Under the pieces are notes generated by a model. The model had not been told where the DNA came from. It did no database searches and saw only the letters and a program-made list of their open reading frames with translations. The translations under genes and the position numbers were made by a program. Positions 20,499-31,340 of a stretch of DNA of 64,000 nt are shown piece by piece. Positions within the stretch are counted from its first letter, which is position 1. Each line of letters opens with the position of its first letter. This DNA is from Phaeodactylum tricornutum CCAP 1055/1 (taxonomy: Eukaryota > Bacillariophyta > Bacillariophyceae > Surirellales > Neidiaceae): positions 264,230 to 328,229 of the forward strand of contig NC_011675.1 in the NCBI RefSeq assembly GCF_000150955.2. Reading direction: 5' to 3'.

Positions 20499-23400
20499 AT
20501 GCCTGATGAAACCGGTTTGGGTAGCCGTAACGAGCTTGATAATATGGACGACGAACCGGAATGCGCTACAAGTAGTAGTGCGAATCCGGAGGACTCCACC
20601 GCAGTGCCGATCCTGCGCAAGCTAGAGGAGAATGTAGTCGGCGACGACTCGAACCTTTCTCTGCTTTTACCGTCGGGAAGCAGTACGAAATATGCCGTTT
20701 CCCATCGACCCGAACCATCTCAACAACAGCAACAATTGGATGGAGATCCAGACACTATCGCGGCTCTGTCGGAAGTGGAGGACGATGGTGCAGATCACGC
20801 CGAACCCCCAGCTACGCCATGGAAACCACAGAATATTCTATCAACATGCGAATTCACGCATACTATTGGCGATTACGCCGCAAAACGAGAGTCAGGGTGT
20901 AAGAAAGCGGAGTATTCAGCAACAACAGTAGATGACTCCGGGAACCGTTGGCGTCTAATTGTTTACGTGAACGGAAATGGCCGAGCATCCAATCATCATT
21001 TAAGTCTATTTTTGCAGGTGGCTGACGCGGAAGAATTGCCTTTTGGTTGGAAGAAAGCGGTCAGTTATGTTTTGACGTTGGAACATCCCAACACAGGGAA
21101 CCTCAGCTACGCCAAGAGGAATCCAGACAAAACCTTCAAACTATGCCCAAAAGCTATTGATTGGGGATGGTCGCAATTTATTACATCAGATAGAATTCAA
21201 CAAGAGGGGTTTGTGTCGGACGACACTTTGACGGTGCGGGCGTCAGTGACGGTCAAGTCTTCGTCCGTAAGTATTGACGAGGATGATTCGGAGTTGTACT
21301 TGAAATGCGCTGTGGAAGAGGGGGATGCGGAAGCGGTTAAACTATGCTTGGAACAGGGAGCTAAGGTTAACTGTCAATTTAAGGATGACGAGTACACGCC
21401 TTTGCACACAGCGTGCTCTTCAGGGACGAACACAGGTTCAATGGAAGTCCTTAATCTTTTGCTAGAGAAGGGTGCTGACGGGAATGCTTGTAACAAGTGG
21501 AGCGAGACACCTCTGTTGATTGCAGCTAATAATGGACATCGGGCAGCTGTTGAAGCTTTGCTTAAGCATGGTGCTGACCCGAGCTTATGTAGCGAAGCCG
21601 GATGGAGCGCCTTGACTTTTGCGGCTCACAAGGTACATATTGGTGTCGCTGCGTCGAGCTTTCCTGAGTGAGCAATCAAAAGGAACAAGCTAATGACAAT
21701 TTTCTAATCTGTCACCACAGGGATACGAGGATATTGTTGTGTTGTTGCTGCGAGCTGGAGCACCGGTGAATTCTCTAGTCTCCGAAGATTCCAGTACTCC
21801 ATTGCATAAAGCTTGCGCGGGTTCAAAGGCAGGTCATCTTGAGGCGGTCAAATTCTTGTTAGCCGGTGGTGCCGATGTACATGCTTTGAATAAGTGGAGA
21901 GAGACGCCTTTACTGACAGCGGCCAATCATGGTCAAGCAGGGGCAGTAGAGGCGTTGCTTAATTCCGGTGCGGATCCATGTCGCTGTACAGACACGGGAT
22001 GGTCGCCGCTCAGTATTGCGGCATACAAAGGCCATGACGATGTGGTTCGTCTCCTTTTGGAGGAAGGAGCGCCGACTGAAGAAGATGACCCGACACTGAG
22101 CGCCTTGCTACAGGCAGCGACTAAGGGACTTCCAGATACTGTGGAACTGCTGCTTCGTCACGGCGCTGACCATACAGTCACGACCAAGAAAGGTGATACG
22201 GCGTTATCTATTCTTGTGGAGCAAAATCTTATTGATGCCGCTGTTGAAATGGTCACAAAGTACAATGCTAGTATTCCTCGATGCTCTCGCGATCGAAAGA
22301 AGGTCCAGCGCGCCAGACTCTTAATTCAGCTGCGCACTAAACAGAGAGACGAAGAGTGCATGGAAGAATCGAACGGTTTTAGTACAGATGATGGTGAAAC
22401 AGACGATGAAGACCAAATAACTTCTGCGCAGCACGCAGACGGAGCTGGAGTGTCCAAAAAGACTCTGAGCAAAAAGAAAAAAAAGAACAAAACCCCAAAA
22501 CTGTCCGAGGTCGAAAAAGCCAAAGCTGCAGAGGAGGCCCTCTTGCAAGAGCTTGAGCGAGAGGAATCCAAGGCTAAGAAAGAAGAAGCCGAGGCCAATA
22601 GTAAGCGAGCAAAGAAGAAAAAGAAAAAAGAACGTGAGCGACAGCAAAAGATGCAGGAGGAGCAGGAACGTCGTGAGCAAGAAGAAAGAGAGGCGCAGGA
22701 ACGTGAGCGGTTGAAACGGGAAAAAGAACAGAAGGAGCGCGAAAGACTTCTCAAGCAGAAACGAGAACGTGATAAACATGAACTCGCGGAACGGGAAAAA
22801 CTTCTAGAGGCCAAGCGTCAGGATCGCGACCGTCACGAACGCGATCAGAAGCATCGATTGGGGCAGGAAACCCAGAGTGCTAGCCCTTTATCACCGACTA
22901 ATTCCGTCTTGCTTCGACGAAAGCCATCTACAAATGTACCTGCCATACGATCGAGCTTTTCTGCGAAATCTTCAACATTAAGCGGTAACCGAAGGTGGGA
23001 AACTAAGCCTAAAACTTCCTCAGACGCCGCGTCATCTTCGGATCCTGGTCAGCTGTTGAACTCACTGTCAAACACTTATGGTCCCTCTGATACGCGATGT
23101 GAGCAACCAGAAGAAGCACTTACTGCTGTTCGTACTCAGTCTTGTGCACAGCAGGGTCAAATTGAGCTTCTTCCTACACCGACTACCGGAAGCCGTTCTC
23201 CGGAAGCAACGACGCTTTCTGACGCTTCTATGTGTACATTCGAGAGTAAGGATGTGGCGTCAACAACTGTTTCGTCTCATTCAGATAGTCCAGTATCTCT
23301 TCCCTCGGATATTGAGCACCCAACGGTGTCCTTATTCCGTCGTGACAAACTTTTGGAGTTGATTCACCGTTGCAGTCTATCGAGCACTATAGTGGACGGC

Positions 23401-24957
23401 CTCACAGTAAAGCGGGCAATTTACAGATGGACAACACGCGCCTCGCATTCCGACACCCCGATTCTGGATCCAATTATTCCAAGTTGGGTCGACTTAAATC
23501 AGCTCGTTTCGTTTTTCCAGCGACAATTCATATCGGAAGGCAAGCGAGGATTGACCGCTTCAACAATGAGTATGGAAGCATTGAAGGACGATGGTACAGT
23601 GGTCGCAAGACTCTGCCACACTTGTGCTCTCGAAACGCTACAGTTTCGTCAGCGAGTTCAAGATCAGCTGCCCAATTCCTGGGATGATTCTGCTTTGGGC
23701 ATGTCCGTAGTAGAAAATATTCACGGTGCATCTACGTCGTTGGTATCGGTATCGTGGGCCAACAGGTCTAGTGTCGCGATTCCCACTAGCACATTCTCGA
23801 TCTTACGTAAGCGATATACTGGACCACCATCCCGCTTCCTAGCTACGGTTTTTGTAAGCAAGATATGGTACGAAAGCTTGGAGCTTGTTGCCGATGGAAC
23901 TGCTATGGATATCCATTTATCTCCACGAACCAAGGCATGTCTGTCGGACGAGTTCGCGGTTTCAGCAGAATTATGGTGCGATCCATTTAACGCCCACGGA
24001 AACAACGTCTTCTGGGGGAAGTTCGACTTGATTGACACCCATTTCGGTGGTCAGAAACCTTTTGGAAAAGACGATAAGGGAGGCGAAGAAGTGTTGGCAA
24101 GGTACGGAAGTTCTGTTTCTGTATTACTTCCTTTCGATAACATGGTGGCTTCTCGATACATGAAAAGAATGCTCGACATAATTGATTTGGCGAATGCCTC
24201 TCGAGTTCCAGTGTCGTTCACAGTTTTCGTGCACTCTGATAGTTTTCAAGATGGCGTAGTTGATGTGAACCAAACGCATCTCACTTTACTGGACCAACGC
24301 TTTACCGGTGAGAAAGCCTCATATATTCGGTGGTGTGAAGCCCTTTCTGCTGGGCAACATACGTTTGGTTACGGGAGAGGGGCTGAGGATTCAAAGCTTT
24401 GTCATTCTGGAAGCATGATTGTCTTCCTCCAAAGTGAGAGTGGAAAGTCGCGGTATTCTGTAAATGACCACTCGATTGAACGGATCATACAAACGATGTC
24501 CGTTAACGGCCGATCTGAGAATGCTTATCACGCACCGATTGGATTCCAGAACGATTTTATCTCGAAGGAGTCACCGTTACCACAACAGTCTGTGTACTTC
24601 GAACACCAGGGAGCTCGATCACAACCTTTGTCACCCGGCCCTCAACAATCTATGCAGACGGTATTTGGAGCTATTGGAAGAGACGCAGTTGTAAAGCCAC
24701 CGTCCAGTGATGGGGTAGTTTCACGACTGGGAGCTCGACGTGGGCGTCTTTTCGATCTTGTCGACGACGGCGAAGAAGATCAGTTGAATGATGTCGATAT
24801 TGTATCAGGAATGCTGAACAATCTCGATGTCGGTCTTTTTCAGAGCGGCAACGCTGGCTCGGACATTGACATTGAAGCAATCAGTCTGATGGGAATTGGT
24901 GGGCCTCCTAGATCCCAACCGCCGGGAAACTCTCACCCTGGACGCTTCTTCGGCTGA
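20499..24957 (+). CDS. MATH domain, ankyrin repeat, coiled-coil and PCIF1-like domain fusion protein
   Basis: Two exons, 20499-21632 and 21721-24957, with an 88-base intron inside the ankyrin array, give about 1456 residues; an ATG at 20454 is an alternative start. Residues about 117-253 form a MATH domain (RWRLIVYVNGN, WGWSQFI, DDTLTVRASV). Ankyrin repeats span about 263-540 (TPLHTACSSGT, TPLLIAANNGH, ALLKHGAD). A strongly charged coiled coil covers about 640-756. Residues about 918-1310 resemble the core of PCIF1, the cap-adjacent m6Am methyltransferase: AELWCDPFNA, FDLIDTHFGG, PVSFTVFVHSD and SGSMIVFLQSESG. At the catalytic NPPF position it reads LLPF, so methyl transfer is doubtful. The fusion suggests a scaffold or a recognition role; this is inference. 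Confidence 0.8.
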
Positions 24958-25167
24958 GGGCGAAAGCTGTACCCTAGTCCAGTTTGACAGGAACTACTAA
25001 CTTTATGTCTTTTTCAAAACGCCGCCCTCTACATTTATTTGGTGCTGAAGCTTGTAATGTTACTTCTGAAAATTGCTGATTACCACGCTGAAAAGATATA
25101 CTACCGAAAAGTACACTACTGACAGTGAAGCCGAAGGAGAAGTTCTTCATTGTCAAGAAGGGCCCAC

Positions 25168-27612
25168 TTACCAAGGCAACGCATATTCATCCTTTTTGGA
25201 ATTCTTTAGTTTGCCGTTTTTCACTCTCGATTCCTTGGCCTTTTTCAAAAGCTGATGGCACTTGCCAATGGCGTTAGCTTCTTCGTCGTTCTTGCGCTTT
25301 ATTTCTTCCATTGAAGGTCCGTTTGCAACTGCAATAGATTCGAGAAAAGCAATTCGATTACTACTGAGGCTATTGAGGCGCCCCAAGTCATCAGTCATCG
25401 CTGTGATTATATCCTTCAACTCGTCAATGGCATTTTCGGAATGTATAACTTCCATATGTTGCCTCGCGCCACTATTTTCACTTCCAAGGGAGGTTCTGTC
25501 AGACTTTTCCTTGGATGGTGACAACGTGTCGCTTCTTCGCTGCGAAAGCAATCTTCGATGGGATAACGATTGCGCAAGGCCAATCGATTGAAGCTGAATA
25601 AACAGTCGCTCATCGATTGAGAGCCTTGCGAGATCAGCCATCGGCAATGATTCTCCATGTGAAGTCGCATCTTCCTCTTCCTTATCGCTCTCTAAACTAT
25701 CCTCGTCCACCTCGGTTCCAGTTCCAGAAACCAGGAGTGACTGGAGTCGATGAAAAAGTGAGAGCTCAACGGATTCATCCGATCTCATTGGTTGGTTAGT
25801 GACTGTATCGGCTTTGGTCTGAAGCTCCATTTGTTTAACAAACATATCATCTGGCGACACCAATCCGTCAACACTTCTTTGAATGTCATCATCTGTCGTT
25901 CTCAAAAAGTATCCAGACTTATCAAGCCATTTCCACATCCCCGTGGTATGAATAACTACAATTGGATCAGCTTCACAAACTCTACGGGCTTCTTGCTGTT
26001 GCTTATCGATGATTTGGGTACGCGATTCGATACGATGGGTGTACTTTACTTCTAGCTCTCTGGCGGTTCGTGCAATTAATTCCGCTACAGCCTTACGCCG
26101 CCGTGATGCCTTCATATTTACGTATGACATTTCCTTTTGTGCGCTTGAAGTGACCGTCGAACTCTTCACATCTCTAGCGACAGCCACAACACGCTTTTTT
26201 GTGCTCGACTTTTTTGTCGTCGTTTTTGGAGGTGACATCGCACTTTCCGCTTTAGTAATACCCATCACACCCTTGGAAGGCAAGACTGCTACAAGTGGGC
26301 CTCTTCGTGGCTCCTTGAAGCCGTTGCTGCAGACTATTTTGACTCGAATAAGGGGTGTGGTAAAGCTTGATAGTACCGACGTAGACTTTGTTGCGTTAGC
26401 TTTTCGCGACGTTTTGGTGGATATGTAGACTGCGCCGTATTCTTCGGCACTTAAGTTTCCTTTACACCAACGCTCCATGTTCACGGTGTTTTGATGTAAA
26501 AAGTCAAACTGTCGTTTGAGCAAGGCGCAAATTGCCATCAGATCGCCAGCGAGTTTCGACTTGTCAAAAAACGAAATTGTTCGCCTCATGGCGCCAATGG
26601 CGGCACTCATCTGCTCCCCGCGATGGTGTGCACCGGTGGCAGACTTCTCGTCTTTAAATGCTTCGTTCATTAGCTTGACGATGACTTCGAACTCTAAGGC
26701 AGGTGGTTTCGCAGCACCGTTCCCGGCAGTCGAAGGTGACGGTAACGCACTCAGATGGCTCATAAAGGACGAGTACGTCCGGTCCAGAACTGCATATAGC
26801 TTGCGATTACGAAGGGTAGGCTCAGTGGGCATGGCTGGCATGAATGGATAGAAAATTGTGTTGGACGGTCTCAATCCGCAAAACGAACTTTGCGATAGAC
26901 CGGGGTGCTGAAGGATTTGTTGCTGAGCTGAGTGTGTTGGTGCAGTAATCAATGTAGATGAAGATTGCGCGGTATTTGAGATAGAAGATGACGGGCTGGG
27001 TAACAGCCCGCTGTTGGACTTCCCGCTCGAATTCGCTTTCTTACTAGTTTTCGGAGCTGTGTCAGAACTTCGTTTTCCGAATCGTCCAGCAGCAGCCACA
27101 CCCGATGAAGATGAACCAAGAGATCCGCGTGCGCCTAGTGTTTGCATGCTTCCGTTCGTTATACTTGTAGCAGTTTTGCCTTTTTTGGTCTTGATTGCTT
27201 TAGGAAGTGTGGGGGTACTCTCGTCAGCTGCTTTTTTTGTGCCTTTCTTTCGTACGGTGGCAGTAGCTATTTTTGATACCTTCCGCTTCTTTTTCAGTGC
27301 CGGTTCTTCCAGGTAATCATCATCGTCCTCAAAGAGAGTTGGATTTTTAAGCTTCCGCTTAGTTTTGCGGCGATTGGGTGTAGTCTCATCCTCATCGGTC
27401 ATCCCTGCCACCCCAGTCGGTAGGGCCTCCACCGTCATGGGCTCGACTTTAGCATCGATACCTCCGGCGGTAATATCACCCATATCTGCTAAATCGATGT
27501 CGAGGCCGCCGAATAAATCGTCTCCGCCATCCGCAAACATATCGTCGAGATTCAGATTGTCCAGTGCGTCAACGCTGTCCTTTGGGACACTTCCCCGACT
27601 TGTTCGCGCCAT
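25168..27612 (-). CDS. Large nuclear protein of unknown function
   Basis: This single-exon gene encodes 814 residues. The N terminus is acidic with repeated Asp-hydrophobic motifs (DDMFADGGDDLFGGLDIDL), like a transactivation or docking segment. A near-perfect SV40-type nuclear signal follows (LKKKRKV) within a Lys-rich, Ser/Thr-rich region. A central ordered region, about 255-440, includes NTIFYPFMPAMPTEP and MERWCKGNLSAEEYG. A second block at about 530-620 has basic helices (MKASRRRKAVAELIARTARE) and GMWKWLDKSGYF. The C terminus is helical (DDLGRLNSLSSNRIAFLE). I recognise no known family. It lies head-to-head with the RING gene across a 630-base gap. Confidence 0.75.
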   Translation of the reverse strand: MARTSRGSVPKDSVDALDNLNLDDMFADGGDDLFGGLDIDLADMGDITAGGIDAKVEPMTVEALPTGVAGMTDEDETTPNRRKTKRKLKNPTLFEDDDDYLEEPALKKKRKVSKIATATVRKKGTKKAADESTPTLPKAIKTKKGKTATSITNGSMQTLGARGSLGSSSSGVAAAGRFGKRSSDTAPKTSKKANSSGKSNSGLLPSPSSSISNTAQSSSTLITAPTHSAQQQILQHPGLSQSSFCGLRPSNTIFYPFMPAMPTEPTLRNRKLYAVLDRTYSSFMSHLSALPSPSTAGNGAAKPPALEFEVIVKLMNEAFKDEKSATGAHHRGEQMSAAIGAMRRTISFFDKSKLAGDLMAICALLKRQFDFLHQNTVNMERWCKGNLSAEEYGAVYISTKTSRKANATKSTSVLSSFTTPLIRVKIVCSNGFKEPRRGPLVAVLPSKGVMGITKAESAMSPPKTTTKKSSTKKRVVAVARDVKSSTVTSSAQKEMSYVNMKASRRRKAVAELIARTARELEVKYTHRIESRTQIIDKQQQEARRVCEADPIVVIHTTGMWKWLDKSGYFLRTTDDDIQRSVDGLVSPDDMFVKQMELQTKADTVTNQPMRSDESVELSLFHRLQSLLVSGTGTEVDEDSLESDKEEEDATSHGESLPMADLARLSIDERLFIQLQSIGLAQSLSHRRLLSQRRSDTLSPSKEKSDRTSLGSENSGARQHMEVIHSENAIDELKDIITAMTDDLGRLNSLSSNRIAFLESIAVANGPSMEEIKRKNDEEANAIGKCHQLLKKAKESRVKNGKLKNSKKDEYALPW

Positions 27613-28241
27613 GATGATGAGGATGATCCGTGGCTACCGGACGTTTTCCTAGGCCTTGGCACTATCGGGAAGGACACAAGTGAGCGTCCCTTATCTCAAC
27701 CTCTTCTTTTACTCTCGGAAACTTATACACTCTGGTCAAAGTAACTGGCCAAAGTCGGCGGGGAACGGGACTGTATCGTACCATGGGGAAATGTAACGGG
27801 ATGGCGACTTCACTGTCAAAACCGAGTCGGCCGCCGCATTTGCTTTTTGTTTTTTTCGATGTCTCCGGTTGGACTACGACGCATTGATGTCGCACGGGTA
27901 GCCACTACGACATGCCGAAATCTTGAACAACGTCCGTTGGTAGACCAGAACAAATCTTGCCGTGAATTTACAGTTACTGGTACTCACTCTTCTCTCTGTT
28001 TAGGGGAACAACGGGATCCGTGTGAAATCTCGAACCGGTCGCGAGGAACTCGGCCCGAAGAGGCGAAGACCAACGAACGAAAAATCTCCGGCGACTGACA
28101 GTGAGTGACACGACCAAACCTTGCAGTTTTTGCTTCGAAACGAATTACCCGAGTCGAAAATCCGCCAGTCGTGCTGTATTTTGTGTAAAGGTCCAGAAGA
28201 GAATTCTGTTGCGTCTGCGCACTCCGTTCGACTTCCTCAAC
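27613..28241. promoter_or_regulatory. Divergent region with three TNACWGTNA palindromes
   Basis: Copies of the palindrome lie at 27810-27818, 27968-27976 and 28096-28104. The last overlaps a GTGAGT that could be a splice donor in the leader of the RING gene. Confidence 0.35.
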
Positions 28242-28934
28242 ATGGGGTCCGTTTGTCAGTGTCTGTTTCACTTCTGCTGTGGAGACGCCGACGAAGAAGG
28301 GACACACCAGAGTCATCAGCAGCACCGACCTATTGAAGTTGACCTTTCGCTACCAGCACACATGACTCGAACTTTGACCGACTCTAACTCTCAGGAAGAT
28401 GTTTCCAGAGTACTTGAGGATACGAATTCTCGAGGCAACGATGATGTTTCGTGCAGCGCTGCCAACACCGTGCAACCACACGAAGTTAGCCTACATCAAT
28501 TCTTCCGTTCTTTATCGGATCGCTTCCGTGTACGCTCATACGATGCCATTCGCTCTCGGTCGGATACGGATGAAAGACGCGACGGTGTATTCCGCGAACG
28601 TCGACAGCCCGTGATTCGAAAGTCCCCCCTTCGAATGGCGTCCAGCTTTGATTCTTCGAAAGGCACTCCCACCATTCGTCTGGACGAAATTGTCTTGCCT
28701 GGATCCGCGTTGCAAATAGCCATGGCCAAGGAAATGGCGCAAAACCTAGATTCACACGAAGACGAATGTGTGATTTGTATGGAGGGCTTCGACGCGACCA
28801 ATCCGCGCATGCCGACCTTATGTGGCTGTGGGCCCAACAATACGTACTTCCACTTGCCCTGTTTGTATCAGTGGATTGAACAATCGCACGAATGCCCAAG
28901 TTGTCGTCAGAAGTTGTCGTGGGAGGAGTTCTAA
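28242..28934 (+). CDS. RING finger protein with N-terminal lipidation motif
   Basis: From the ATG at 28242 the product has 230 residues. It begins MGSVCQCLFHFCCG: Gly2 with Ser3 is a plausible N-myristoylation site and the five nearby Cys are palmitoylation candidates, so the protein is probably membrane-tethered. The middle is Ser/Arg-rich and probably disordered. The C-terminal 60 residues form a RING-type zinc finger, ECVICMEGF, LCGCGP, YFHLPCLYQW and CPSCRQKL, of the kind found in E3 ubiquitin ligases. Substrates are unknown. The same frame is open upstream of 28242 but without an ATG. Confidence 0.82.
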   Translation: MGSVCQCLFHFCCGDADEEGTHQSHQQHRPIEVDLSLPAHMTRTLTDSNSQEDVSRVLEDTNSRGNDDVSCSAANTVQPHEVSLHQFFRSLSDRFRVRSYDAIRSRSDTDERRDGVFRERRQPVIRKSPLRMASSFDSSKGTPTIRLDEIVLPGSALQIAMAKEMAQNLDSHEDECVICMEGFDATNPRMPTLCGCGPNNTYFHLPCLYQWIEQSHECPSCRQKLSWEEF

Positions 28935-29611
28935 AGTGATGAATATTTAACTCTTGCTTCTGTGGTTTTTGGAATCGCAGGTTTGTATACATAGTTTTTC
29001 TTCCTTCGTGGCACTAGGTACACGATCTGTCGGAATATAGACGGAGGGCGCTTACAGTTAAGGCATTTTCCCTCAAAGTTAGGGGATCAGTTTTACATTT
29101 ACGGACACTTGTGATTGTGAATGCAAACATCTTTCTATACAGTTTAAATCCTGTATAAATGCAAGTGAATGCAAGCAGTCGTCCTTGTTGATTCTCCAGG
29201 GGATTCTTCAGCTCAGTTATTGCTGCGTTCTATAGTCCCTGCCGGGTACTGCAGATGTGGAACGGTTCCACAAACTTTCAATTCGTCGAAAATTTCATGA
29301 AACGCTCTCCGCTACCGTGGACTGTTGGATATTTCTCCTCCCATACAAAGCCTACAGGATACATCGATTCATCGGTTTAGGGCTTCGCGGCTAGCTGTAA
29401 ATTTTGGTCTTATTATGTAAGTGATGCTAATCACGAGCTTGTCATAGTTAGAGGACCGGTGACTGCTACGTACCCGGAAAACAATAGTTCTCGTGGCACG
29501 AGCGACCGGTACTGCAAGTCGGCATGAGCGTTTCCCGAAGAAAACACGCCACATACCTATCTGTTTGTGACAAATTCTCTTGATCGTCGTTCCATCGAGT
29601 TTATAGATGCA
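28935..29611. other. Intergenic, no supported gene
   Basis: A single TNACWGTNA palindrome lies at 29052-29060. An AG at the end of TTTATAG just before 29612 could be a leader intron acceptor for AAR2. Otherwise nothing is seen. Confidence 0.4.
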
Positions 29612-31015
29612 ATGAACATCCTGGCACCGAGAGGTAACATTATTGCACTATTGGGTCTCCCACGCGGCAGCGTTATTAGTTTGGATGGGCAAACGGTAGC
29701 TTTGAAACGGGATGACTTTGTAGGCTTTTCGAACGTCCCCGCAAGTGACAGTTGTCATTTTGTAACGATAAGGGCGACTTCGAAAACTAGCACCACGAGC
29801 GATTTCCCAGCGCAATTGGCAGCAGCAGTGACGGTTGCCTACATGACCTGGGACAATGACTTGATTCGCAAATTCGATCCGCAAACAGAAGAAATGTCCA
29901 GTGTACCTGCCGACACTTGCACAACCGACAATCTACTGCACAGAATTGAAACACGGCACATCGATGGACAAAGTTTAATTTCTTACCCACAGCTATTAAA
30001 CGACGAAAAGGAGAAGGACTGGGTATTGCTAACAAATCACGTCTCGAAACGACTGCTACAAAAACGCCACATAGGAACAAATGATAAAATTGTTCCAGGA
30101 TTGTGGGATGAGCAGGAAAACGAAGCAATCGACGGTACACCGATCCACTACCCCATCATTCCAATCTTAGCCCCACATGCATCAAGGCATGCAGCTACAA
30201 AACGATACTTGGCAAACTTGTCTCCCTCCGCTCGGACAAAATTATATACCCACGAATCACCTTCCGATTCCATTTTTGAGCGAGTGTTGCTTGAAAAGTA
30301 TGACAATGACAGCGGGCTACTCTTGGGCGATATACAATTGGCATATGTAGTATTTTTGCACTTGCACTGCTTCGTCTCTTTTGAACACTGGCGGGACATG
30401 ATCGTCATGCTAAGCTTGCTATCTGAAAAGGTTTTTGCCAACGACCGCATGAAGCGCTTTCCAAACAAGCTGATACAAGTGCTCAAATCACAGTTGATGG
30501 TAATCGGAGAAGATTTGATCGAGAATTCAGACTTGTTCGACGACAATGATTTATCACCTGCCATGCAGCGTCTGATTGCCATCTTGATGAAGGTTGTAAA
30601 AGATGGTGAAGGGCAGGCTCTTTTGTCTCGACTATGGGCCATGCTTCGTACCCGATTTCCGATGTTTACAGACAACGAGTTTCATTTATCAAGTAATTAC
30701 AGCTCTGGAACAAACAACGAAGAGACAGAGGAAAGTGACGAGGATAGACCAGTTCTAGTGGCCAGCGAGGAAGTGCAGGCTTCGTTGGCTCGGTCACAAG
30801 GCGCGCGGTTGTCAACAGGTATTGCCTTTGAACCTGTTTTCATGAAGACCGAGCTTCAGGAAGCTTATCCACTCTTACTTGCAGCGGTCATGCCGCACGA
30901 AGATATACTTATGACGTGCGCCAGGGCGCTGGACGAAGCCACTGATGTTTCTTTGGTTCGCGAAGCCGCAGCTTACTTGGAGCAAGTCGAGCTACAAAGA
31001 CATACTACAAGGTAA
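29612..31015 (+). CDS. AAR2: AAR2 splicing factor (U5 snRNP assembly)
   Basis: From the ATG at 29612 the product has 467 residues. AAR2 binds the U5 snRNP protein PRP8 in place of BRR2 during U5 assembly. The N-terminal beta-rich domain opens ALLGLPRGSVISLDGQTV, matching the family start, and continues with FPAQLAAAVTVAYMTWDND. The C-terminal helical domain contains LLLGDIQLAYVVFLHLHCF and FEHWRDMIVMLSLLSEKV, the conserved family block. An acidic Glu-rich linker and a helical tail follow. Together with DHX16 at 33.9-37.3 kb it gives this window two spliceosome factors. Confidence 0.88.
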   Translation: MNILAPRGNIIALLGLPRGSVISLDGQTVALKRDDFVGFSNVPASDSCHFVTIRATSKTSTTSDFPAQLAAAVTVAYMTWDNDLIRKFDPQTEEMSSVPADTCTTDNLLHRIETRHIDGQSLISYPQLLNDEKEKDWVLLTNHVSKRLLQKRHIGTNDKIVPGLWDEQENEAIDGTPIHYPIIPILAPHASRHAATKRYLANLSPSARTKLYTHESPSDSIFERVLLEKYDNDSGLLLGDIQLAYVVFLHLHCFVSFEHWRDMIVMLSLLSEKVFANDRMKRFPNKLIQVLKSQLMVIGEDLIENSDLFDDNDLSPAMQRLIAILMKVVKDGEGQALLSRLWAMLRTRFPMFTDNEFHLSSNYSSGTNNEETEESDEDRPVLVASEEVQASLARSQGARLSTGIAFEPVFMKTELQEAYPLLLAAVMPHEDILMTCARALDEATDVSLVREAAAYLEQVELQRHTTR

Positions 31016-31340
31016 GGCGACTTGGACTTTTCACCATTGACCATCAATTTGTAGAGAGATCGAACGACGTGGTGACTAAAAGAGAACCTCCCCTCGATCA
31101 TGTACTTTGTTAGCATAACATGCCTGGATTTACAGTTATTCACATAAACTTACAAAGACACATCATTCTTCGACTTCTTTGGTCCCCCACCGTTTCCAAC
31201 CAATAAAATCTGTTCAGACATTGTGGATAGTGTCGTATCGACATAGCTTTGTGTCGTCCACAAGCCTTTTCTGGCCAAATCCTTGGAAGACATCGAACAG
31301 TAGTAGTGAAAAAGACATCATCTCATCGTCTCACTGCCAA
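31016..31340. other. Intergenic between AAR2 and the dioxygenase fusion gene
   Basis: One TNACWGTNA palindrome lies at 31130-31138. No other feature is supported. Confidence 0.35.

Noticed and set aside
22321-22814. Two minus-strand open frames rich in Leu/Phe or Ser/Arg
   Set aside because: Both are antisense to the Lys/Glu coiled coil of the MATH/ankyrin gene.
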